DNA of 7,746 nucleotides from positions 1 to 7,746 of the forward strand of contig JAQBNV010000217.1 of the NCBI GenBank assembly GCA_028288395.1. Direction: 5' to 3'. The notes beneath the pieces are model-generated. The model was not told where the DNA came from. It made no database searches and worked only from the letters and a program-made list of their open reading frames with translations. The position numbers were made by a program, and so were the translations under genes. The number at the start of each line of letters is the position of its first letter. Within the stretch, counting starts at the first letter, position 1. Positions 1-5,635 of this stretch are shown piece by piece. This stretch comes from Adhaeribacter sp. GTDB lineage: Bacteria > Bacteroidota > Bacteroidia > Cytophagales > Hymenobacteraceae.

Positions 1-58
1 TGGTTTGGGTACGAGGTGGGTGGTTTATTTAGAATAGGTATTTAAATATTGCTGGTGT

Positions 59-556
59 TTAATCTTCCTCGTATGATCGGATGTAATGATCGGCAGACCA
101 GGGACCTGCCTCGTAAATCAGGAAAACCACCAAAAGTAAAAGCGTAATGAAAGAAATCCACCATTCGACAGAAACGGCAGAAGAATCGGAACCAGACCAG
201 ACAAATATTACCCCGCCCGGTACCATTTGATTAATGGCCTGCGCATCAAAACCGGGCCATATAAAGAATATGGCCCCTATCAGTATAGGAATTTGGAAGA
301 GGATGGCCAATCTGGTAAATAAGCCAATGGCAATCATCAGACCGCCAATCAGGTGAACAAAAGCGATAATGTAAGCTAATTGTAAAGAATTCCAGTCGAT
401 ATTAACGTTCTGCAATAAACCTTGCAGCGCCCATATATCTTTTAAAAATAATACTCCTTTGGTGAAAAGGAAAATTCCCAATGCCATCCGAACGACATCG
501 AGCCAGGCCGGGTGGTGGGTTCCCGTCCAGTTGCCAATTTTTTGTGTTAGTTCCAT
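59..556 (-). CDS. DoxX family membrane protein (paralogue 1, longer copy)
   Basis: A 165-residue, very hydrophobic protein that I assign to the DoxX family of small four-helix inner-membrane proteins. Likely membrane segments lie at about residues 18-38, 60-80, 82-103 and 131-150. Family-like features include the HHPxWLD start of helix 1, the HLIGG stretch in helix 2 and the GLFTR turn before helix 3. It is a tandem duplicate of the next gene: by hand count about 54 of the first 98 residues are identical. It differs by roughly 20 extra residues between helices 3 and 4 (about 99-127, rich in Gly, Ser and Trp). The ATG at 554-556 aligns exactly with the paralogue's start (both begin MELT), which supports it. 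No Shine-Dalgarno is visible. The DoxX name comes from a thiosulfate:quinone oxidoreductase subunit, but most members have no known reaction, so function is not assigned. It is the last gene seen in the minus-strand group. Confidence 0.85.
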   Translation of the reverse strand: MELTQKIGNWTGTHHPAWLDVVRMALGIFLFTKGVLFLKDIWALQGLLQNVNIDWNSLQLAYIIAFVHLIGGLMIAIGLFTRLAILFQIPILIGAIFFIWPGFDAQAINQMVPGGVIFVWSGSDSSAVSVEWWISFITLLLLVVFLIYEAGPWSADHYIRSYEED

Positions 557-640
557 TGATTTCGTATTTAGTTAAATAAAATACTTTAACATCAATCAAA
601 CCACCCCAGGCTGTATTACCTAATTAATGCCGGACCGGAT

Positions 641-1078
641 TTAACTTTCCCGGTGGGTACGCATATAATTATCGATGGACCAGCGGCCGGAACCATAAAT
701 AAAAAACACGATTAATAATATTAGGGTAACAGCCGAAACCCACCATTGGGTATTAATGGTTCGCAGGCTTTCATCGGAGTGAACGAAGAGTACAGCGCCC
801 AGTAAGATAGGGAACTGGAATAAAATTGCTGGTCGGGTTAACAAACCTAAAGCAATCAGAATGCCTCCAACCAGGTGAGCAAAGGCAATATAATGCGCAA
901 AAATAAAAGAGGACCAATCGAGATTGATTTGCATCAGCAAACTTTCCAGAACCCGGATATCACTGATGAATAATAATCCCTTAAACAAAATAAAAGTACC
1001 TAACCCGATGCGAATCAGGTCGAGCCAAAGCGGATGATGGGCATCCGCCCAGTGCTCTATGCGATGCGTTAACTCCAT
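641..1078 (-). CDS. DoxX family membrane protein (paralogue 2, shorter copy)
   Basis: A 145-residue predicted inner-membrane protein with four hydrophobic segments at about residues 18-38, 60-80, 82-100 and 112-130, the usual size and topology of DoxX-family proteins. It shares with its downstream neighbour the MELT start, HHPxWLD, DI..L..LL, DW.S, YIAF/IIAF..HL.GG, GL.TR.AILFQ.PIL.GA and a Trp-Trp pair opening the last helix. The two therefore arose by tandem duplication. This copy has the more compact loop before helix 4 and probably represents the standard form. It starts 69 bases after the menD stop on the same strand and is followed after 84 bases by the other copy, so co-transcription with the menaquinone genes is plausible. 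A role in quinone-linked or redox membrane chemistry would be a guess from position and family name only. Confidence 0.86.
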   Translation of the reverse strand: MELTHRIEHWADAHHPLWLDLIRIGLGTFILFKGLLFISDIRVLESLLMQINLDWSSFIFAHYIAFAHLVGGILIALGLLTRPAILFQFPILLGAVLFVHSDESLRTINTQWWVSAVTLILLIVFFIYGSGRWSIDNYMRTHRES

Positions 1079-1082
1079 AGCT

Positions 1083-1110
1083 TTTATTTATTAGAAACCT
1101 TTATTTATTA
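1083..1110 (-). repeat. Duplicated 11-bp A/T element in the DoxX (641-1078) leader
   Basis: TTTATTTATTA occurs at 1083-1093 and again at 1100-1110, a 17-base period, in the 69-base gap between menD and the first DoxX gene. On the transcribed strand this reads TAATAAATAAA twice, just upstream of the ATG. It may simply be an A-rich Bacteroidota leader that aids initiation. The same 11-mer also occurs at 4150-4160 at the end of the thioesterase gene. Confidence 0.4.
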
Positions 1111-1147
1111 TACGTTTCAAATAAATTATTGGATTACAAATAGTAGT

Positions 1148-2857
1148 TTATTTTAAAGCAGGCTCTGGCCGAAAAGGGGAGTGTTGCTTAAATATATCAA
1201 AAAAGCTGGCGTTGGCGGGGCTATCAGTGAAAATTTCGAGAATACCGGCACCGCCTTTCCAAAACAGCGGCAGGTTGTTTTGAAGGTCGGATAAACTGTG
1301 GCAAGCATAATAACCCATTTTAAAATCAACGGCAGTTTGGGCAGCATTTAATGCCTGTCGGGTTTCGAAAAACTCTCCTAATTCGGGTTGCTGACGTGGT
1401 CCGTCAATAATCCGGAAAATTCCCCCCGCTTGATTATTAAAGAGAATGATACGTAAATTTTCAGGCAAATAATTGTGCCAAAGCCCGTTGCGATCATAAA
1501 AAAAAGCCATATCGCCGGTCAGAAGCACAGTTAGTCGATTACTGCTTAAAGCCGAACCCACGGCGGTACTGGTGCAGCCATCGATGCCGCTGGTGCCGCG
1601 GTTGGCGAAAACAATTGTTTTATTCGTGGGTAGTAATCCTATAATATTGGCGTACCGCACTGCCATGCTGTTGGCCAGGTGTAAAAAACTATTGGCTGGC
1701 AGGTGCTGCATGACCAAGGCGTAGGCGGTAAATTCACTGTAAACCGGTTGCGTCAGAAAATGCTTTAAATAATTTTTTGCCTTTTTTTCTCTTTGTTGCC
1801 AAGCAGTTTGGTAATTACGGCTCGTTTTGAAAGAATTATTCTTAAGGGCGCTGAAAAAGCTAACAGGAGTAGACCGGATTATTTGCGTTAAGGATTGAAA
1901 AGGGTCGGCTACGGTGCCGGCAGGCTGCAGATGCCAATGGGCCCGAGGCGGAAAGGCCCGCAAAAATAATTTTAAATTTTTAGAAATATTCGATAAGCCA
2001 AAAGTAATAAGCAAATCAGGTTGGAGTTCCATAGCATCAGAGGTGTGCTTGCCAGCTAAATGCGTATCCTGGTAGCGGCACTCCTCGGGTATCTGGTGCA
2101 GGTTTGAGATAATATCACCTATAATGACTGCTCCGTTGGAGCGGGCAAAAGCTTGTAAAGCTCCTAGCAATTCTGCATCCGGCGCTAGTTGCCCGGCTAC
2201 AATTAATATTTTGCGGTAATTTGCCAGCGCAAAACCCAGTAAATTTTGGTATGCATCAGATATCGGGAATTCATTGGGAAGCTCCCGGATAACCTTCACG
2301 TTTTTATCAAACCTGATGGTTTCGCCGGGCTGGGGATAAAACGGCTCTCGCAAAGGAATATTTATTTGCACCGGTCCGGGAGGGTACGCCTGGGTTTCGA
2401 GTAAGGCTTCGGAAACAAGTCGCTGCCCGTACCAGATTTCGTCAGGATGTTGGCCTACAGCCGGAAATGAAAAGCTTTTTTTGATGTGGCGGCCATAAAT
2501 ATTCTCCTGCCGGATGGTTTGGCCGTCGAGCTGATCAATCCATTCGGCGGGGCGGTCGGCTGTAATTACCACCAAAGGAACCTGCTGGTAAAAAGCTTCG
2601 GCCACGGCAGGAGCATAATTGAGGGCAGCTGTGCCGGAGGTACAAACCAAAACGACCGGCTCCCGGGTGGTAAGTGCAATGCCCAGACCGATAAAAGCTG
2701 CTGCCCGCTCGTCGGAAACTGTTCTTACCAATATTCCGGGGTGCCGTACAAAAGCCAGCGTTAATGGAGCGCAACGCGAACCAGGAGAAAGAACCACCTG
2801 GCGCACGCCCCACTGGGCACAAATTTCGGCAATATTAAATATAGCCTGTAAATTCAT
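1148..2857 (-). CDS. menD: MenD, 2-succinyl-5-enolpyruvyl-6-hydroxy-3-cyclohexene-1-carboxylate synthase
   Basis: A thiamine-diphosphate- and Mg-dependent cytoplasmic enzyme that joins isochorismate to the succinic semialdehyde-ThDP adduct made from 2-oxoglutarate, releasing CO2. This is the second step of menaquinone synthesis. At 569 residues it is close to the usual MenD length of about 550-580. The N-terminal pyrimidine-binding domain shows SPGSR (24-28), SDERAAAF with the conserved catalytic-type Glu50, CTSGTAALN (72-80), TADRP (99-103) and GQTIRQ (112-117). The C-terminal diphosphate-binding domain shows RGTSGIDG (from 420), then GDMAFFYDRNGL (448-459) and FNNQAGGIFR (473-482). That is the MenD form of the ThDP/Mg motif, with GD in place of the GDG of other family members. 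The ATG lies inside the menF stop (ATGA) and follows a purine-rich run, AAGAAAAAGAA. All expected motifs are present and nothing looks broken. Confidence 0.97.
   Translation of the reverse strand: MNLQAIFNIAEICAQWGVRQVVLSPGSRCAPLTLAFVRHPGILVRTVSDERAAAFIGLGIALTTREPVVLVCTSGTAALNYAPAVAEAFYQQVPLVVITADRPAEWIDQLDGQTIRQENIYGRHIKKSFSFPAVGQHPDEIWYGQRLVSEALLETQAYPPGPVQINIPLREPFYPQPGETIRFDKNVKVIRELPNEFPISDAYQNLLGFALANYRKILIVAGQLAPDAELLGALQAFARSNGAVIIGDIISNLHQIPEECRYQDTHLAGKHTSDAMELQPDLLITFGLSNISKNLKLFLRAFPPRAHWHLQPAGTVADPFQSLTQIIRSTPVSFFSALKNNSFKTSRNYQTAWQQREKKAKNYLKHFLTQPVYSEFTAYALVMQHLPANSFLHLANSMAVRYANIIGLLPTNKTIVFANRGTSGIDGCTSTAVGSALSSNRLTVLLTGDMAFFYDRNGLWHNYLPENLRIILFNNQAGGIFRIIDGPRQQPELGEFFETRQALNAAQTAVDFKMGYYACHSLSDLQNNLPLFWKGGAGILEIFTDSPANASFFDIFKQHSPFRPEPALK
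2854..2857 (-). promoter_or_regulatory. menF/menD stop-start overlap (ATGA), translational coupling
   Basis: On the minus strand the menF TGA stop and the menD ATG start share the four bases ATGA. Such overlaps usually let the terminating ribosome re-initiate, giving matched amounts of both enzymes. A purine-rich run (AAGAAAAAGAA, encoding the C-terminal lysines of MenF) sits just before the ATG and may help initiation where no Shine-Dalgarno is seen. The overlap is read directly; coupling is inferred. Confidence 0.85.
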
Positions 2858-4068
2858 TTCTTTTTCTTCACAATTATGTCGCGCATGGTTTCCATCTTAA
2901 ACTTGGTTTCCAGCCACTCTTTTTCGGGTTCCGATTCGGCAGTGATGCCGGCCCCGGCGTATAATACCGCAGAGTCTTCTAATAGTTGCATACACCGCAG
3001 GTTTACAAAAATATGCGATTCGCCATCTACCTGCACCGGACCCAGAAAACCGCTGTAATAAGAACGATCATAACCTTCCTGCTGCCGAATAAAGTCGGTA
3101 GCCGCTTCTTTGGGCATGCCGCATACCGCCGAAGTAGGGTGCAGTAACGCCAGCATATCGGTTCCCAGCTGCGGAAAAGGTACCTGGTTCATATCTACCG
3201 TAAAATCCGTGCGCAGGTGCATTAAGTTACCAGCTACTACTGTGCGGGGACCCGCCTCGGTGTATTCACGCAGCCTTATTTTTTTAAAACAATTCAAAAT
3301 ATACCGCTCTACTAACGATTGTTCCTCAATTTCTTTCTGGCGCCACATGGCATTGGCCGGATTATCGGCTGGCGTTAATAATTGAGTACCGGCCAGGGCC
3401 ACGGTTTTAAAAAGCTTCTTATTATTTATTTCCACTAATATTTCGGGCGAAGCGCCCATCCAGGTACCTACCTCCGGAATAGATACGAGTGAAATAAAGG
3501 CGTTTTTATATTTGGCCTGCAATTGGCAGAAAGCCTGCCATACCCCAAAGTCCGGTTCCAGCGGGTAAGATTTGTTAAGCGACAATACCACTTTTTCGAA
3601 AGCTCCGGCTTCAATGGCACTAATTCCTTTTTGCACCAGGCTAATAAAATCAGGTTTATTTATTTGGTTTGGTAAGGAGTGGCGGTTAACGTGCCAAGTG
3701 GCAGCTAAATTCGAATCTTTAATTTTATGAAAATAATCCTGCAACCGTTTTACCAGGGCAACATATTCGGGATTTTCGTTTAACTGAAAATTAAATTTTA
3801 ACTTAGAAGATAAACTGCTGAAGGTAATATCGGCTTTAATAAAGGTAGCCGGATTAGCAGCTGAAACCTGGAATGGATAAAAGGCAAAGCCCGTCAGGCC
3901 GCCTTCCAGCTGGGGCACGGTAGCAAGCGTTTGCACCCCGCGCAACGACAGGCATAATTTTATTTCGGGTGAATCCGGGAGGCACCACACGGCTACCGGC
4001 AAATTAAACCGCACGGCCGTCGAAAATAGAGCAGCAATGGTTTTCTTGTAATCTCCTTCTATCGTCAC
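2854..4068 (-). CDS. menF: Isochorismate synthase (MenF/EntC family)
   Basis: Converts chorismate to isochorismate, the substrate of the MenD encoded just downstream, so the menaquinone role is favoured over siderophore synthesis. The 404-residue protein has a variable N-terminal half and a C-terminal chorismate-binding domain. Visible motifs are FEKVVLSLNKS with Lys159, GASPE (205-209), ALAGTQ (224-229), KEIEEQ (245-250), HPTSAVCGMPKEA (310-322), GYDRSYYSGFLGP (332-344), YAGAGI (370-375) and EWLETKFKMET (384-394). Lys159 and Glu209 are 50 residues apart, the spacing I recall for the general base/acid pair of EntC (K147/E197) and MenF (K190/E240). The start is a GTG at 4066-4068. An in-frame TAA lies directly before it and the first in-frame ATG is far downstream, so a GTG start is well supported. 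The last codons run AAG AAA AAG AAA TGA and overlap the menD start by four bases. Confidence 0.95.
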   Translation of the reverse strand: MTIEGDYKKTIAALFSTAVRFNLPVAVWCLPDSPEIKLCLSLRGVQTLATVPQLEGGLTGFAFYPFQVSAANPATFIKADITFSSLSSKLKFNFQLNENPEYVALVKRLQDYFHKIKDSNLAATWHVNRHSLPNQINKPDFISLVQKGISAIEAGAFEKVVLSLNKSYPLEPDFGVWQAFCQLQAKYKNAFISLVSIPEVGTWMGASPEILVEINNKKLFKTVALAGTQLLTPADNPANAMWRQKEIEEQSLVERYILNCFKKIRLREYTEAGPRTVVAGNLMHLRTDFTVDMNQVPFPQLGTDMLALLHPTSAVCGMPKEAATDFIRQQEGYDRSYYSGFLGPVQVDGESHIFVNLRCMQLLEDSAVLYAGAGITAESEPEKEWLETKFKMETMRDIIVKKKK

Positions 4069-4150
4069 TTATAATATAGTACCATTTAAATATTGACCTG
4101 GTTACTTAGTCATTAATATACACTATTCTAAAAACCAGATCTGAACGCCT

Positions 4151-4576
4151 TTATTTATTATCCCGGTCCAGAACTGCTACGGTTAACCGGCTAATACAAA
4201 CCAAATCGCCGGCATCGTTGTTTATTTTTATTTCCCAAACCTGGGTTTTACGGCCCAGGTGAATGGCCGTTGCCCGGCCGTGTACAAAACCGTTGCGCAC
4301 GGCTTTTACATGGTTCGCATTTATTTCTAAACCCACGCAGTTTTGCCGTTCCCGATCTATTTGCAAAGACGCGCCGATGCTACCCAGGGTTTCGGCCAGC
4401 GCTACCGAAGCGCCACCGTGTAAAATGCCCATCGGCTGGTGTGTGCGGTGATCTACGGGCATTTTACCACAAAGCAACCCAGGGCCCACTTCTGTAATCT
4501 GGATACCCAGGACCTCAGCCAGGGTGTTTTTACATAAGGCATTTAATCGCGCGAGGGTATCAGTAGCAGGAGACAT
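4151..4576 (-). CDS. menI: Hotdog-fold thioesterase, probable 1,4-dihydroxy-2-naphthoyl-CoA hydrolase (MenI-like)
   Basis: A 141-residue single-domain hotdog thioesterase of the PaaI/YdiI type. The signature is GILHGGASVALAETLGS: His53-Gly54-Gly55 followed by Glu62, the catalytic carboxylate in this family. Also present are MPVDHRTHQP (39-48), GLEINANHV (82-90), HLGRKTQVWEI and SRLTVAVL. These match from memory, segment by segment, the E. coli DHNA-CoA thioesterase YdiI/MenI. The proposed reaction is hydrolysis of 1,4-dihydroxy-2-naphthoyl-CoA to the free acid plus CoA, after the MenB step. YdiI-like enzymes are promiscuous, and a phenylacetate-type PaaI role cannot be excluded from sequence alone. 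The position directly before menF and menD on the same strand (82-base gap to menF) supports the menaquinone role. It appears to be the promoter-proximal gene of the group, with an ATG start at 4574-4576. Confidence 0.85.
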   Translation of the reverse strand: MSPATDTLARLNALCKNTLAEVLGIQITEVGPGLLCGKMPVDHRTHQPMGILHGGASVALAETLGSIGASLQIDRERQNCVGLEINANHVKAVRNGFVHGRATAIHLGRKTQVWEIKINNDAGDLVCISRLTVAVLDRDNK

Positions 4577-4671
4577 ATTGGCCAGGATTTTTTAACGATT
4601 AAATTTGGCTACCCGAAGCTAAAATAATGGCCAAAACGGGCGTTTAAACCCCAAATGCCATTTGTTATCCT

Positions 4672-4679
4672 TATATTCG
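4672..4679 (+). promoter_or_regulatory. Weak candidate -7 element (TATATTCG) for the histidine phosphatase
   Basis: TATATTCG matches TAnnTTTG in all but the seventh position. No TTG is found at the expected -33 distance. Transcription would start near 4686, about 20 bases before the proposed TTG start codon. That agrees with the TTG start and would exclude the upstream ATG at 4655 from this transcript. Confidence 0.25.
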
Positions 4680-4689
4680 TAGCCGAAAA

Positions 4690-4697
4690 CAAAAGTA
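4690..4697 (-). promoter_or_regulatory. Candidate -7 element (TACTTTTG) for the minus-strand men group
   Basis: Reading the minus strand, TACTTTTG matches the Bacteroidota primary-sigma -7 consensus TAnnTTTG exactly. At the usual -33 distance the strand reads TTT rather than TTG, so the upstream box is only partial. Transcription would begin near 4684 and leave a leader of roughly 108 bases before the thioesterase ATG. No better candidate is visible nearer that gene. Confidence 0.45.
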
Positions 4698-4705
4698 GAG
4701 CAATT

Positions 4706-5323
4706 TTGAGTACTAAAAAAATATACCTGCTTCGCCACGGCCAGACCGATTATAACCATAAGGGCATCATTCAGGGCAGTGGGGTTGATTCTTCGTTAAA
4801 CGAAACCGGATTGTGGCAGGCGCAGCGTTTTTTCGAAGCTTACCAGGACGTACCTTTCGCTAAAATATATACTTCTGCTTTGCAGCGGAGCATCCAATCG
4901 GTGCAGGGCTTTATAAATAAAGGCATTCCCCACGAAAAACACCCCGAATTGAATGAGATTTGCTGGGGCAACCGCGAAGGAACCTTTGTATCGCCCGAAA
5001 CAGATCATTATTATTTTGATGTATTACAAAAATGGCAACAAGGCGAATGTCATTTACGCATCGAAGGCGGGGAGAGCCCGGAAGAAGTGGCGGCCCGGCA
5101 ACGGGCTTTCCTGGAGGTGCTTTTAGCGCGCCCCGAAGAAGAAACCGTACTGATTTGCATGCACGGACGGGCCATGCGTATTTTACTTTGCGTCATGCTT
5201 AATTATCCGTTGCACTGTATGGATATTTTCGAACATCATAACCTCTGCCTTTACGTGCTGCACCATACCGGCAATATGTTTTCGGTGCACCGCAACATGG
5301 ATATTGCCCACTTAGGCGAGTAA
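4706..5323 (+). CDS. Histidine phosphatase family protein (phosphoglycerate-mutase-like), substrate unknown
   Basis: A branch-1 histidine phosphatase superfamily protein, presumably cytoplasmic. Numbering from the proposed TTG start (205 residues), it shows IYLLRHGQTDYN with the RHG motif at 10-12 and phospho-accepting His11. It also has YTSALQRS with Arg61, LNEICWG with Glu84, GGESPEEV, and ICMHGRAMRILL with the second catalytic His153. All four core residues are present, so it is likely an active phosphatase rather than a cofactor-dependent mutase. I prefer the TTG at 4706, giving (M)STKKIYLLRHGQT, because relatives typically begin a few residues before the first strand. An in-frame ATG at 4655 would add 17 residues (MPFVILIFVAENKSRAI) and run across likely promoter sequence. 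It is divergent from the men group and 312 bases before pdhC. Candidate substrates include sugar phosphates or alpha-ribazole phosphate, but nothing here decides. Confidence 0.9.
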   Translation: MSTKKIYLLRHGQTDYNHKGIIQGSGVDSSLNETGLWQAQRFFEAYQDVPFAKIYTSALQRSIQSVQGFINKGIPHEKHPELNEICWGNREGTFVSPETDHYYFDVLQKWQQGECHLRIEGGESPEEVAARQRAFLEVLLARPEEETVLICMHGRAMRILLCVMLNYPLHCMDIFEHHNLCLYVLHHTGNMFSVHRNMDIAHLGE

Positions 5324-5384
5324 TTTCTGACGAAAGAAGCTGCCGGCGAATTCTGAAACTTAAAACTGCCTGGATTTATTTGCC

Positions 5385-5443
5385 TTATAACCAATATATA
5401 TTTAAGCTGGTTAATTAACCTTTTTTTAAGGTAGAGGTTATAA
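5385..5443. repeat. Nested, nearly concentric inverted repeats of AACC/GGTT half-sites
   Basis: The outer arms are TTATAACC (5385-5392) and GGTTATAA (5436-5443), a perfect 8-bp inverted repeat centred at 5414. Inside lies the perfect 12-bp palindrome GGTTAATTAACC (5409-5420), centred at 5414.5. Spacings between outer and inner elements are 16 and 15 bases. The layout suggests paired dimer binding sites for a transcription factor, or a weak cruciform. It lies about 165-200 bases before the pdhC -7 element. Confidence 0.6.
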
Positions 5444-5467
5444 ACGTATGCATCGCGCAGCGGGCTG

Positions 5468-5475
5468 GGTTAACC
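5468..5475. repeat. GGTTAACC palindrome
   Basis: A perfect 8-bp palindrome, a contracted form of the GGTTAATTAACC element about 50 bases upstream. It belongs to a cluster of AACC/GGTT tetramers between the phosphatase and pdhC and may be another copy of the same binding site. Confidence 0.4.
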
Positions 5476-5505
5476 TGATTTTTACGGGCCGGCTAAATAT
5501 TTATG

Positions 5506-5531
5506 TAAACCACTCAGGTAACGGTGGGTTA
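5506..5531. repeat. Imperfect inverted repeat TAAACCAC / GTGGGTTA
   Basis: The arms at 5506-5513 and 5524-5531 pair with one mismatch across a 10-base centre. They again carry AACC and GGTT. The repeat sits about 60 bases before the pdhC -33 element, a position suited to a regulator binding site. It could equally be chance. Confidence 0.35.
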
Positions 5532-5585
5532 AGTGCCATCCACTTTCTAAATCCGGGCATTCCGTTTTTTATATCTGGTTGCTAT

Positions 5586-5616
5586 TTGATATTTGAATAT
5601 TTTAAATCTATTTTTG
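5586..5616 (+). promoter_or_regulatory. Bacteroidota-type promoter for pdhC
   Basis: TTG at 5586-5588, a 20-base spacer, then TATTTTTG at 5609-5616. This is a full match to the TTG-N19-20-TAnnTTTG promoter of the Bacteroidota housekeeping sigma factor. The implied transcription start near 5622 leaves a short leader of about 14 bases before the pdhC ATG at 5636, with no Shine-Dalgarno, as is common in this phylum. Confidence 0.65.
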
Positions 5617-5635
5617 AAGCTCAAACGAACTATTT

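Larger units (their letters stand above)
5324..5635. other. 312-base intergenic region between phosphatase and pdhC
   Basis: No convincing gene. It holds a nested palindrome set (5385-5443), further AACC/GGTT motifs to about 5580, and the pdhC promoter (5586-5616). No clear terminator hairpin with a T run is seen for the phosphatase. A 67-codon open frame from 5448 runs through the promoter into pdhC and is judged spurious. The length and motif content suggest a regulatory region for pdhC. Confidence 0.6.

Noticed and set aside
1..58. Search for a terminator after the last DoxX gene
   Set aside because: No hairpin with a T run can be seen on the minus strand here, so the end of the men/DoxX transcript cannot be placed inside the window.
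402..599. A 65-codon minus-strand frame over the DoxX (59-556) start
   Set aside because: It overlaps the N-terminal coding part of a clear DoxX gene in another frame and has no independent support.
630..638. CCGGACCGG just downstream of the DoxX (641-1078) stop
   Set aside because: A single-base loop cannot form a hairpin and there is no T run, so it is not a terminator; nothing else supports a function.
2486..2900. Several 90-residue open frames opposite or offset to the menD 5' half
   Set aside because: They lie wholly within or across menD, whose full-length protein with all motifs explains this DNA; their translations are compositionally odd and unrelated to any family I know.
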